Assembly (NCBI GenBank): GCA_905221605.1
Contig: CAJNDS010002191.1
Coordinates: 195,034 to 259,033, forward strand
Direction: 5' to 3'
Source of the DNA: Symbiodinium natans
Lineage: Eukaryota > Sar > Dinophyceae > Suessiales > Symbiodiniaceae
Length of the DNA stretch: 64,000 bases
Below are positions 27,182-36,400 of the stretch, in pieces (within the stretch, counting starts at the first letter, position 1; each line of letters begins with the position of its first letter). The notes under the pieces are model-generated. The model saw only the letters and a list, made by a program, of their open reading frames with translations, did not search any database and had not been told where the DNA came from. Made by a program: the position numbers and the translations under genes.

Positions 27182-27395
27182 TCTAAGCCCTAAACCCTAA
27201 ACCCTAAACCCTCAACCCCTACAAACCCTAAACCCTAAACCCCTAAACCCTAAACCCTCAACCCTTAAACTCTAAACCCCTTAACTTGCCCTAAACCCTA
27301 AACCCTAAACCCTAAACCCTAAACCCTAAACCCTAAACCCTAAACCCTAAACCCTAAACCCTAAACCCCTCAACCCTCCTCACCCCTGAACCCAT
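27182..27395. repeat. CCCTAAA tract
   Basis: C-strand repeats with CCCTCAA variants at both ends. Confidence 0.95.
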
Positions 27396-27413
27396 CGGCT
27401 CCTCACAGCTCAC

Positions 27414-27467
27414 CGAGCTGCCAAAGAAGCTCAGGAATCCGTTGAGCTCGCGATGCTTGGCCACAAC
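27414..27467 (-). CDS. Candidate exon, unknown protein
   Basis: Reads VVAKHRELNGFLSFFGSS, 18 codons in phase 0, between ACTCTCAG|GTT and a consensus donor TCG|GTGAGC. The plus strand reads HRAAKEAQESVELAMLGH, ending at AGA|GTTTAGGG. Confidence 0.5.
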
Positions 27468-27471
27468 CTGA

Positions 27472-27800
27472 GAGTTTAGGGTTTAGGGTTTAGGGTTCAG
27501 GGTTCAGGGTTCAGGGTTTAGGGTTTAGGGTTTAGGGTTTGGGGTCTAGGGTTGAGGGTTTAGGGTTTAGGGGGTTTAGGGGGTTTAGGGGGTTGAGGGG
27601 TTTAGGGGGTTTAGGGGGTTTAGGGGGTTTAGGGGGCTTAGGGGGCTTAGGGGGCTTAGGGGGTTTAGGGGGTTTAGGGGGTTTAGGGGGGTTTAGCGGG
27701 GTTTAGGGGGTTTAGGGGGTTTAGGGGGCTTAGGGGGTTTAGGGGGCTTAGGGGGTTTAGGGGGTTTAGGGGGTTTAGGGGGTTTAGGATCTTTAGGGGG
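27472..27800. repeat. TTTAGGG then TTTAGGGGG array
   Basis: After canonical units, about 25 copies of a 9-bp TTTAGGGGG/CTTAGGGGG variant form a homogenised block (27,570-27,785). Confidence 0.95.
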
Positions 27801-28204
27801 GATTGGAGTTTAAGTTCGGGGTTTTGGGCTTTGTTGGCCCTTCATATTACGCCCAGCAGTTACATCTATCCAAACATGATCCTAAAAACAACCGAGATTA
27901 AAAAAGAGATAAGGAAACAATGTGCCAAGGGCCTACCTAGTGCTGGTTCATTGTAGTGGTTGAGCGATGAAGGCTTGTAAGGCTTATAAGGCAATAGGGG
28001 AATTTGGTAGCCTATGTAGGCCGTTGAAGAGAGACCCCCAGAGCCAGTAAGCTTCGTCCGGTGCACGAGTTTCAGAATTTTGGGCTGCGGTGCTTTTCGG
28101 CGTTCCCTATCCCTAAACCCTAAACCCGAAGCCCCAAACCGCAATAAAACGCAAGGGTCTTGCAGGTGTTGAGCTCGAAAACGTGGCATTTTTGGCTGGG
28201 CCAC
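27801..28204. other. Unassigned island
   Basis: A 112-codon minus frame (28,204-27,866) includes repeat-derived residues. A second minus frame after GCCGAAAAG reads TAAQNSETRAPDEAYWLW. Neither is certain. Confidence 0.35.
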
Positions 28205-28372
28205 TCTAGGGTTTGAGTAGCAAGGGCTCGGGGTCTAAAGGGATTGCAGACGGGGGGGAGGCAAGGGCCGTAGGACCGAAATTCAAGCTGACGTCCTGAG
28301 GGTCTAGCCTTTAGGGATAAGGATAATCCTGAAACACCAACAACATCGAGCCCTTTATTTACAACCCGAGGC

Positions 28373-28451
28373 CCTGGTGGGGCACTCCGCTGCCGGGGCG
28401 GGGGCCATCTTCACCGTCTTGAGGAGGTCTGTGGTCGTCCGCACCTTTGTC
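28373..28451 (-). CDS. Candidate exon, strand unclear
   Basis: Minus: TKVRTTTDLLKTVKMAPAPA, then AECPTR, between CCCGTGCAG and CCAGG|GCCTCGG. Plus: ALVGHSAAGAGAIFTVLRR between ACAACCCGAG|GCC and GAG|GTCTGT, which resembles a hydrolase GHSxG elbow. I cannot choose between them. Confidence 0.4.
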
Positions 28452-28596
28452 CTGCACGGGCTGGCTTTGAGGGGACTTTACGCCCTAAATCCTCAACCGC
28501 CCTAAACTCTAAACCCTAAACCTAAACCCCAAGCTTCCCCCAACATCCGTAACTTTCAGGGTGTAAGGGCTCGGATGGGCAAAGAAGTGGTCTCAC

Positions 28597-28705
28597 CGCA
28601 GGAGCTGTCGGGAAGCTTTCTTCGCCACAAAACCCATGCAGCTTAGGACATTCTGGGCTTTGGAAACTGTTCTGCGCGAAATTATAGGCCTCTTGTAGGT
28701 CCATT
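28597..28705 (-). CDS. Candidate exon, 109 nt
   Basis: Between CTCTGATAG and CG|GTGAGA one frame reads WTYKRPIISRRTVSKAQNVL, then SCMGFVAKKASRQLL. A second open frame reads MDLQEAYNFAQNSFQSPECP. Family unknown. Confidence 0.45.
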
Positions 28706-28794
28706 CTATCAGAGAAGTCCTTACAAGAAGGACCCAAACGGACCCTAATTGGACAGAGGTTCTCCGTAAAGTTGTGCATGCAGAGAACTTGAGC

Positions 28795-29224
28795 CCGTGA
28801 CCCTAAACCCGAAACCCTAAACCCTAAACCCCAAACCCTAAACCCCAAACCCTAAGCCTTGACCCTAACACCAAACTGAGCCCAGCCGTAAACTGCAGTT
28901 TCGAGGCTTCCGGGATTGGCCTAAGAAACCCTACACCCTAAACCCCTAAACTCTAAACCTAAACCCTAAACCCTAAACCCTCAACTCAAAACCCTCAGGG
29001 CTTGGGGCTTGGGGCTTAGAGCCCTAAGCATGAACCCATAAACAAACCTTGAGGATGTGTTCGGGAATTAGAGTTTAGGGTTTAGGGTTCCGGGTGTAGT
29101 GTTTAGGGTTTAGGGTTTAGGGTTTAGGGTTTAGGGTTTAGGGTTTAGGGTTTAGGGTTTAGGGTTTAGGGTTTAGGGTTTAGGGTTTAGGGTTAGGGTT
29201 TAGGGTTTAGGGTTTAGGGTTTAC
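28795..29224. repeat. Opposed telomere-like tracts
   Basis: CCCTAAA at 28,800-28,870 and 28,922-28,990. TTTAGGG at 29,068-29,224, about 20 units. Confidence 0.9.
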
Positions 29225-29237
29225 CCACACCCGAAAC

Positions 29238-29297
29238 TCTGGGCAGCCCCGACCGAAGCCGTGCCATGTAGTAGGCAGAGGCCATGCGACTCCTTAC
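29238..29297 (-). CDS. Candidate exon, unknown protein
   Basis: Reads VRSRMASAYYMARLRSGLPR, 20 codons in phase 0, between GTCCCGGCAG|GTA and AGA|GTTTCG. Confidence 0.5.
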
Positions 29298-29307
29298 CTG
29301 CCGGGAC

Positions 29308-29440
29308 GTTTAGGGTTTAGGGTTTAGGGTTTAGGGTTTAGGGTTTAGGGTTTAGGGTTTAGGGTTTAGGGTTTAGGCTTAGGGTTTAGGGTTTGGGGCT
29401 GGGGTTAGGGTTTAGGCTTAGGGGTTCTAGGGGTTCTGTG
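29308..29440. repeat. TTTAGGG tract
   Basis: About ten heptamers then degenerate units. Confidence 0.95.
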
Positions 29441-29474
29441 CATGTTCATCTGCGGGGGAAGGTTTCTTTCGCAG

Positions 29475-29524
29475 TTACACCTCAAAGGATTTCTACGGAG
29501 AGTCCTACTCCCGCTCAGCCACAG
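29475..29524 (+). CDS. Candidate exon, unknown protein
   Basis: Reads YTSKDFYGESYSRSAT after the strong acceptor GGTTTCTTTCGCAG. The donor is not GT or GC (ACAG|GAACC, perhaps GA). Confidence 0.45.
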
Positions 29525-29534
29525 GAACCTACAA

Positions 29535-29990
29535 ACCCCAACCCTAAACCCTAAACCCTGAATCCTAAACCCTAAACCCTAAACCCTGAATCCTAAACCC
29601 TAAACCCTAGACCCTAAACCCTAAACTAAAACCTGAAATACTTGGGGAAGCCGAGGCCCGAAAGCTTCAAGGTCCACGCCGTTCAGGAATCAGGGTGGGT
29701 TTAGGGTTTAGGGTTTAGGGTTTAGGGTTTAGGGTTTAGGGTTTAGGGTTTAGGATTCAGGGTTTAGGGTTTAGGATTCAGGGTTTAGGGTTTAGGGTTT
29801 AGGGATTTCATGTTCCGGGTGTGGATGCTAGGCTCAGAAACGAACGGGGCTGTGGGCCCAGGTTTGGGGTGTTAAGGGTGCTGGACCCGCCTTGAGAATG
29901 AACACCCCGAACCCCCCTGAACCCGAAAAAGCCCTCTACCCGCTAAACCCTAAACCCTAAGCCCTAAACCCGAAACCCCAAACCTCCACA
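29535..29990. repeat. Telomere-like tracts
   Basis: CCCTAAA with CCTGAAT variants (29,535-29,640), TTTAGGG (29,698-29,805), CCCTAAA (29,935-29,975). A small plus scrap EARKLQ|GTCCAC is near 29,653. Confidence 0.9.
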
Positions 29991-29999
29991 CCCCCACAG

Positions 30000-30048
30000 C
30001 ATGCGGCCTCCTCAGGAATCTTTAAGACCTTCCAGTTCATCTTCGAGG
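30000..30048 (+). CDS. Candidate exon, unknown protein
   Basis: Reads HAASSGIFKTFQFIFE between CACCCCCACAG and GAGG|GTCCCT. Confidence 0.5.
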
Positions 30049-30061
30049 GTCCCTGCCACGA

Positions 30062-30145
30062 GAGGTTGAGGGTTTGGGGTCTAGGGTTCAGGGTTACCCT
30101 AAACCCTGAACCCTGAACCCTAAACCCCAAACCCTAAACCCTAAC
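30062..30145. repeat. Head-to-head telomere-like junction
   Basis: G-strand units meet C-strand units at TTCAGGGTTACCCTAAAC near 30,088-30,105. Confidence 0.8.
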
Positions 30146-30244
30146 TTCAAAACCCTAAAACTCAGGGTGCAGGGGATGGAGGGTCCCCAGGCCCCGGGTT
30201 CGAGGTTTGAGGGCTTTCTCTTTCGAGACTTTTGAAAGAATTTG

Positions 30245-30353
30245 CATTTTTGTGTTTAGGGTTGAGGGCTTGGGGTTAGGGTTTAGGGTTTAGGGTTTAG
30301 GGTTTAGGGTTTAGGGTTTAGGGTTTAGGGTTGAGGGTTGAGGGTTGAGGGAC
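30245..30353. repeat. TTTAGGG tract
   Basis: Nine heptamers then three TTGAGGG. Confidence 0.95.
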
Positions 30354-30427
30354 CTCCACGCAGCGCGCTTCCCAAAGGCAACCAAGCCTGCCTTGATGTT
30401 TTGCACAGCCGCCTGGAGTCTCCTTCC
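30354..30427 (-). CDS. Candidate exon, unknown protein
   Basis: Reads GRRLQAAVQNIKAGLVAFGK, then RAAW, between CCCTTGGCCAG|GGA and GGAG|GTCCCT. A phase-0 GC donor after NIK is also possible. Helical, basic. Confidence 0.55.
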
Positions 30428-30479
30428 CTGGCCAAGGGTCGGGGTGGACAGGAGGTAGGGCTCAGGGCTGAAGGTTTTT

Positions 30480-30640
30480 GAGTTCAGGGTTGAGGGGTTG
30501 AGGGGTTGAGGGGTTCCTAAACCCTAAACCCTAAACCCTAAACCCTAAACCCTGAACCCTGCGCCCTGAGCCCTGAACCCTAAACCCTAAACCCTAAACC
30601 CTAAACCCTAAACCCTAAACCTCCCAGAATCGCTTGGGAG
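30480..30640. repeat. CCCTAAA tracts
   Basis: TTGAGGGG units (30,490-30,512) then C-strand repeats with CCTGAGC variants. Confidence 0.9.
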
Positions 30641-30680
30641 CTGAGGGTCCACTGGCTTTGTGAGACCTGGGGCTTGCTAG

Positions 30681-30722
30681 GCAATCTCCACGGCAACCAA
30701 ACGGCTTAAGTCGCAACATGCA
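30681..30722 (+). CDS. Candidate exon, unknown protein
   Basis: Reads AISTATKRLKSQHA, 14 codons in phase 0, between CTTGCTAG|GCA and GCA|GTTTAGGG. The minus strand of the same island reads VSQSQWTLSSQ after GCCCCAG. Confidence 0.4.
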
Positions 30723-30723
30723 G

Positions 30724-31173
30724 TTTAGGGTTTAGGGTTTAGGGTTTAGGGTTTAGGGTTCAGGGTTCAGGGTTTAGGGTTTAGGGAAAAGGCCTGTGAG
30801 ATCTACAAGCCCTACAAGCCCTAAAGGCCCTAAAAGCCCTGAAGGCCCTAAACCCTAACCCTAAACCCGAAAAGCCATCCCTGAGCCCAAAACCCTCAAC
30901 CCTAAACTCGACACGCTGTTTTTTTAGCCCCCGGATTTTCCCTAAGCGCCAACCCTAAGCCCTAAACCCTAAGACCTAGGCCCTCTTCATTCAAACACGC
31001 AGTCCACAGGAACGTAAGGGCTCAGGTTAAGGCGTAGGGCTTAGGGTCCCTGACCCCTAAACCCCCGAACCCCAAAATCTTAATCCTTCTTTGCTTGATA
31101 CCCTAAACCCTAAACCCTAAACCCTAAACCCTCAACCCTCAACCCTCTACCCTATAATTGCAATCCTGCAAAG
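30724..31173. repeat. Telomere-like tracts
   Basis: TTTAGGG (30,724-30,790), degenerate CCCTAAA-type (30,810-30,990) and canonical C-strand (31,095-31,150). Confidence 0.85.
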
Positions 31174-31230
31174 GCCCAAGCCCAGGACTCCAAAGCCCCA
31201 CAAGAGGTGCCTTCCTCATGCCCCCTCCAG
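31174..31230 (+). CDS. Candidate exon, unknown protein
   Basis: Reads AQAQDSKAPQEVPSSCPLQ, 19 codons in phase 0, between CTGCAAAG|GCC and CAG|GTTTTT. Confidence 0.4.
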
Positions 31231-31244
31231 GTTTTTCTGCCTCT

Positions 31245-31445
31245 CCGAAGGTTTAGGGTTTAGGGTTTCGGGGTTTAGGGTTTAGTTAGGGTTAGGGGTT
31301 TAGGAATTTCGGGTTTAGGGAGGTAACTATAAGGCTCTTGCTAAAGCATATTGGGGGGTGGGGGGGGGGAAGGCAGGTAGACCCTTCATCTAAACTCCAA
31401 AACCCTACATCGCCAAAAAAACCTTCTAGCACACTACACACGGAG
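31245..31445. repeat. TTTAGGG run and island
   Basis: G-strand repeats at 31,245-31,320, then unique sequence with a G-run near 31,355. Confidence 0.7.
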
Positions 31446-31481
31446 CTGATTGGAAGACTGGCGACGCTTCTCTGCCAATAG
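31446..31481 (+). CDS. Possible terminal exon
   Basis: Reads LIGRLATLLCQ then a stop after CACACGGAG. Short and unsupported by homology. Confidence 0.25.
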   Translation: MIGRLATLLCQ

Positions 31482-31504
31482 AGCGGGTTTAGAAAAAAGA
31501 CCCC

Positions 31505-31830
31505 AACAGGAAACCCCTAAGCCCTATGAACCCTGTAAACCCTACAAACCCTTAAAGCCCTATAAACCCTACAACCCTATAACCCCCCCATTAAACCCTA
31601 CAAGCCCTACAAACCCTCTAAACCCGACAAACCTTATAAACCCTATAAACCCTACAAACCCTACAAACCCCACAAACCCTACAACCCTACAAACCCTACA
31701 AACCCTCTAAACCCGACAAACCTTATAAACCCTATAAACCCTACAAACCCTATAAACCCTACAAACCCTACAAACCTTATAATCCCCTATAAACCCCTAT
31801 AAACCCCTGTAAACCCCAAAAACCGCGTTG
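31505..31830. repeat. CCCTAYAAA array
   Basis: About 32 units of the 9-bp variant CCCTACAAA/CCCTATAAA. A ~100-bp sub-block is duplicated in tandem. The NPTNPTNP frame is an artefact. Confidence 0.95.
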
Positions 31831-31861
31831 AGGCTCGGAGCTCGAGGGCTAGGGTTAGGGC

Positions 31862-31910
31862 TTCAAGGAGCTTGGGGTTTGGGCCATCCGCATCCTCCTC
31901 TTGGGCTGCC
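31862..31910 (-). CDS. Candidate exon, unknown protein
   Basis: Reads AAQEEDADGPNPKLLE after ACCCCGCAG and before GAA|GCCCTAACCCTAG, a GC donor inside a telomere-like unit. Confidence 0.4.
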
Positions 31911-31917
31911 CTGCGGG

Positions 31918-32020
31918 GTTTCGGGTTTAGGGTTTAGGGTTTAGGGTTTAGGGGCCCTAAGCCCCTAAACCCTAAACCCTAAGCCCCAAGCCCCTAAGTC
32001 CCTAAGCCCTAAGCCCCTGA
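31918..32020. repeat. Head-to-head telomere-like junction
   Basis: TTTAGGG units meet CCCTAAG/CCCTAAA through TTTAGGGGCCCTAAGCCCC near 31,948. Confidence 0.8.
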
Positions 32021-32297
32021 GCGGGGACTTTATAAGGTATCCTAAGCTCAGAAAAGGGACTACGGGTACTCCTGGGCATCCTAGTACCGAGTTCCTCGAC
32101 CCAAAGAGTAACATACAAGCGCCGGGTTTATCTCGACCCACCCGGTGTAAAGTCGGCCCAACCCCTGCGGCACACAGCAAGACAGGAATAAGAATGGGTG
32201 CCCGTTTTAAGGATTAGAAAGGGAACCCATCGGAAGTCCGGGCCTACTCCAGGTCCTCAGTTCTGAGAAGGGAAATAGGTGCCCAATTGCATTGCAG
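32021..32297. other. Unassigned with family D pieces
   Basis: Contains GGGTGCCCGTTTTAAGGATT and GGGCCTACTCCAGGTCCT, shared with 843-930 and 8,127-8,200. Confidence 0.45.
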
Positions 32298-32363
32298 GAT
32301 CACTTCACGGCTTCCCCAACGGCCCAAACAAACCAGAACTTCCCGCCCCGGAGCAGCTCAAGG
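32298..32363 (+). CDS. Candidate exon, unknown protein
   Basis: Reads DHFTASPTAQTNQNFPPRSS, then SR, 22 codons in phase 0, between GCATTGCAG|GAT and AGG|GTAGCT. Confidence 0.55.
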
Positions 32364-32377
32364 GTAGCTGTCGGCAT

Positions 32378-32560
32378 GTCTAGGGTTCAAGGGTTTAGGG
32401 TTTGGGGTTTAGGGCTAGGGTTTAGGGTTTAGGGTTTAGGGTTTAGGGTTTAGGGTTTAGGGTTTAGGGTTTAGGGTTTAGGGTTTAGGGTTTAGGGTTT
32501 AGGGTTTAGGGTTTAGGGTTTAGGGTTTAGGGTTTAAGCCCTAAACCCTAAACTTTGAAC
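32378..32560. repeat. TTTAGGG array with terminal inversion
   Basis: About 22 G-strand heptamers meeting CCCTAAA units at GGTTTAAGCCCTAAACCC (32,531-32,548). Confidence 0.95.
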
Positions 32561-32601
32561 CCTCGAAGGGCTCAAATAGGGTTTTGGGCCACATGTTGCA
32601 G

Positions 32602-32681
32602 ACTTCCGTGGCCGCCCGGCGCGCCTGGTGCTTGAAGAGCCTCGGATGACGCAACATGTGGGGAGCCCTCTCGGTCTCTCC
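32602..32681 (+). CDS. Candidate exon, unknown protein
   Basis: Reads [20 protein letters not shown], then SPLGLS, between CACATGTTGCAG and TCC|GTGTAT. Its donor opens into the (TATATG)n tract that leads to the transposon-like pair. Confidence 0.5.
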
Positions 32682-32941
32682 GTGTATATATATATATGTA
32701 TATATATATATATGTATATATGTATATATGTATATATGTATATATGTATATATGTATATATGTATATATGTATATATGTATGTATATATACACATATATG
32801 TATATATATAGAGAGAGAGTGAGGCATACTATTGGTCTTAGTATTCTTACATACATGTAAATACTGGTAGCCCAGTAACCATATTTAACTAAGGGTACCC
32901 TTCTTAAGAAAAGATATATATATATATATATATACATATAT
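32682..32941. repeat. (TATATG)n microsatellite and insertion site
   Basis: TATATATG/TATA repeats (32,684-32,815), a family D end (about 32,868-32,905) and (AT)n (32,912-32,941). The 10-kb element pair starts directly after this AT run. Confidence 0.85.
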
Positions 32942-32969
32942 GAGCCCGCAACCTTTAGGGTCTATTTTG
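32942..32969. repeat. Left terminal inverted repeat, copy A
   Basis: Begins GAGCCCGCAACCTTT; mirrored by 42,965-42,992. The copy B ends are 42,995-43,022 and 53,002-53,029. Confidence 0.75.
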
Positions 32970-33102
32970 TCTTGTGCCTTGCTTTACTACTTAAAAGACC
33001 TAGTCTAAATACAAATATAAATAAAATTACATCTGTAATGGTATGCACCTACGACTTCCAAGCTTATGTCATATCAGTTTTATGTTCGCATAAAGTTTTT
33101 GC

Positions 33103-33360
33103 GTGGGCTGGTTGCTTGTGCTTTTGGATTGTCATGCACTTGCGAGGACAATCTGTTCGCACGAACGAATCCCTACAGTTGAACTGTCAAAATTGCTTGT
33201 GTGTGCTTGTTTTGTGTCATTGTCAGCATTGACATTTTTGTGGGCTGGTTGCTTCGTGCGCTTGCAAGTACAATCTGTTCGCAGAAACTACTCCCTACAC
33301 TTGAACTGTCAAACTTCTGTTTGTGTGCGTCTGTTTTGTGATCAATGTTCCCATTGATGT
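33103..33360. repeat. Internal ~137-bp direct repeat
   Basis: GTGGGCTGGTTGCTTG...ACAATCTGTTCGCA...TTGAACTGTCAAA occurs twice (33,103-33,239 and 33,240-33,360), and again in copy B from 43,156. The small plus frames over it are probably not genes. Confidence 0.8.
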
Positions 33361-34027
33361 TTTTGTCCATACGTTCTACTTTCAAGCGTGGGTTGGCTTC
33401 CGAGTAAGCTTCGCTTTGTCTGTGGGCGTTCGAGTCAACTTCGCTTTGTGTGTGTGGGTACAATTGCGAATGATGTTTGCGTTGTTATAGAAATCACACA
33501 TCCAACCCATTCATGCATTTAGCAGCAGCAATATGATCAACCCTCCGCACCTGTGTTGTACAACTTAAATGTAATGATTGATTACTTTCTACAGCTTTAA
33601 TTGTTCCATCTGCTGCTTGTTTACGTATTAGTGTTTGTGAGCTGCATCATGTTGGCGCGATGGCAATGTTATGACTATTGGTATTCACAGTATTGGAAGC
33701 ACTACTAAAAAACATCATGAGCATATTACCAGTATTACAACATTAAACGAATTAGCAATATGACTAATGTGAGTAATATTGGCAATGTTGGCAACATTGG
33801 TACTCGTCCTGGCGCGAGAAACATTCGTGGTTCTGTTAATATAACCAAAAAACATGATGTGTTGTTTGGAACCTTCGAAATCGAGTATTACTGATGTTCT
33901 GAATATGTTTAACCTATCCAATCCCCCCCCTCCCAATTTGACAATTTTTGACTAAACTATCACCAAATAAAATTGCAGTACATTGGCAAGAATGCTCACA
34001 GCAACATCGAACCCTTAAACCTGTAAA

Positions 34028-35049
34028 CTAATCAGCAGGTTTCCTTTTTGCGCGGTCAAAGAGCAAAGTCAGATACGCTTTCGCAATCTTTCCTACGTTC
34101 CTCAACTTGTTCTCTCGTCGCTCTCTTTGAGAATGGCTTTTGGCAAGTCGCAAAGAAGTCCCGTAGACGAGCGTTTCGGAAACGTGCAAAAGTGTACTGG
34201 CGACACTCGCATACCAAATGAGCTGTCTGGAACAATGTAATGGACCCACCGAAAATCTCCCGAAAATATCCACTGCCGTTGAGTTTTTTCCGGAGGTTCC
34301 TAAGTGCGTCTTCACCAAGAGGATCCCCGTCGAAACGAGCACCATTTCCAAAACCAGGTGGGATGTCGACCAAAACCCTCGCCCACCACTTCCACTGCAT
34401 CTGACAGAATTTGCAAGCGAGCAAACGCTCCCGCACTGGTGCGTTCACGGAGCATATTGTCAGACAGCTTGCGCTTGTAGCAGAGACGTGGCAATTCTCT
34501 CCAGTTGCGAAATTCTCTGATGAAGCGGCTGTGTTTTTTCTGCTTGTTGGTGCAGTTGTACCCATAGACATGGTAAACCATTGCGTCGTTGGGCACTGGC
34601 TCACGAGGAAGATGAGCACCAGCATGCGAAGCATAGCGCTTGCTCGTCAAACATATTATGTGGGCTTTGAACGATTCTCGCAACAACTTTTGAATGCTGG
34701 CAGGTACCGATTTCTTGACAGAGCCGCAGCGTTGAACAATCAGCCGAAGCATGAGGTTGTCGGCTTTTTTTCGCGTTACCCCACTTCTTTGCTCCAATCT
34801 GATATCTGGGCTTTTGAAGTTTCCGGACAATATGCCACAATATAACAAATCTAGACCCGAACATCGTCTCATCAGGCGTTTTACCAATGTCCGCTTGCTG
34901 ACTTTTTGATGGCGGCACGTTTGCACTTCGCGCCTGATTTTGGCGTAAGAGCATAGGAGTTTTGCGTAGGTCTTGACACATGCCATGGCAGCCAGGAGAC
35001 TAACCAAAACAACAAAACTGTGTTGTTGAAGACTACAGTTGCTTATCAA
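34028..35049 (-). CDS. Candidate element-encoded gene, copy A
   Basis: The only gene-sized coding signal in the element. The minus strand is open in one frame from 35,049 to 34,312 (basic; KRTLVKRLMRRCSGL, KQKKHSRFIREFRNW) and in another from 34,634 to 34,056 (RERLLACKFCQMQWKWW, GYFREIFGGSITLFQ). The best reading passes from the first to the second near 34,430-34,450, so a short intron or frameshift is implied. C-x2-C with neighbouring Trp suggests a small metal-binding spot. No transposase or recombinase motif was recognised. A 144-codon plus frame (34,411-34,845) is antisense. Confidence 0.4.
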
Positions 35050-35329
35050 TTCGCCGCTCTCTTAGAAAATGATAGATGACATTGCACGTCGGAAAAGTAA
35101 TAACTAGCGAACGCAAAAGGTTTTGCTTTGAAACGATACCATGGTCGTGTCACTGCGAAGTAGTAGACGCCCGAGCTATGTCAAAAAGGAGCCCTGTGGC
35201 AGCAGACTGGGGATGGTCATGCGATTCACAACACCTTGCCCTTCAGCATGTAACGAAACACGTGAGCTACACAGACCAGAAGGCTGCTTTTTCATATATG
35301 CTATAAATACTTTCTAGGCTGTATATATT

Positions 35330-35460
35330 ACAAACTTTAAGCAATGCTGCATACGATACGCTATACAATACTGCAGTCTATACTGTACACTATAGTATAG
35401 ACAAGACTATAGTGTACTGTATAGTGTATACACATATATATGTATATATGTATATATACG
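35330..35460. repeat. AT-rich palindromic TATAGTATAG region
   Basis: Mirrored TACACTATAGTATAG and CTATAGTGTACTGTATAGTG segments ending in (TATATG)n. The same segment is in copy B at about 45,385-45,515, and a related one lies near 38,430-38,560. Confidence 0.75.
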
Positions 35461-36400
35461 ATTCTTAAGAAGTCTTAAGACTGCAAATTGAAGATTGAAG
35501 ATTCCTGGCATACTCCTGCCCACGAATCTTCCATTCTTACTTTTCCTTTCCCAGAAATCTTAAGAAATCTTAAGAAGGCTTAAGACTTAAGACTGAAATT
35601 GAAGATTGAAGATTGCTGGGATAGTCCTGCCCAGGAATCTTCCATTCTTACTTTTCCTTTCCCAGAAAATCTTAAGAAGTCTTAAGAAGCCTTAAGAACT
35701 CTTCAGGCTTAAGACTGAAAATTGGAGATGGAATTCAAGATTTCCGGGATACTCTTGCCCAGGAATCTTCAGTTTTACTCTTAGATGCAGAAAGCTTCAA
35801 GGTCTTAAGTTTTAAGAATTCTTAAGACTTCTGAAGAATTCTGGTAAGTAAACAGTGAGAATTGAAGATTCCTGGATATGAGTCTCCCAAGAATCTTCAA
35901 TCTTCAATCTTAAATTTCCGGTCTAAGTCTTAAGAATTCTTAAGAATTCTTAAGAAGTCTGGGAAGAAAGTACTGAGAATTGCAGATTCCTGGGTAGGAG
36001 CCTTCCAGGAATCTTCAATCTTCAATTTTCGGTCTTACGCCTTAAGAACTCTTAAGCCTTCTTCAGACTTCTTAAGACTTCTTAGGACTTCTTGAGAATT
36101 CTGGGAAATAGACACTCCGAATTGAAGATTCCTGGATATGAGTCTCCCAGAAATCCTCAATCTTCAATCTTCAATCTTCAATGTTTCAGTCTTAAATTCT
36201 TAAAAACTCTTAAGACTCAAAAACTCAAGAATTCTCGGAAGTAAACGCTGAGAATTGAAGATGCCTGGATAAGAGACTCCCAAACACCTTGAATCTTCCA
36301 TTTTCATGCTGAAGTCTTAAGAATTCTGAAGAATTCGTGTACGAATTCTTAAGAATTTTGGGAAACAAAAATTCTTGAGAATTCCCCCCCTCAAGATACG
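35461..36400. repeat. Hairpin array 1 (CTTAAG / GAAGATTCCTGG)
   Basis: Eight or so units of ~110-130 bp. Each has an inverted pair such as GAAGATTCCTGG...CCAGGAATCTTC and is separated by CTTAAGAATTCTTAAG-like palindromes. Copy B: 45,516-46,455. Confidence 0.85.

Noticed and set aside
32541-32937. YIHIYIYTY-type proteins
   Set aside because: They are translations of the (TATATG)n microsatellite.
32972-33463. Small frames at the left end of the 10-kb element (repeated at 43,025-43,573)
   Set aside because: They overlap an internal direct repeat, are open on both strands and show no protein-like features beyond repeat structure.
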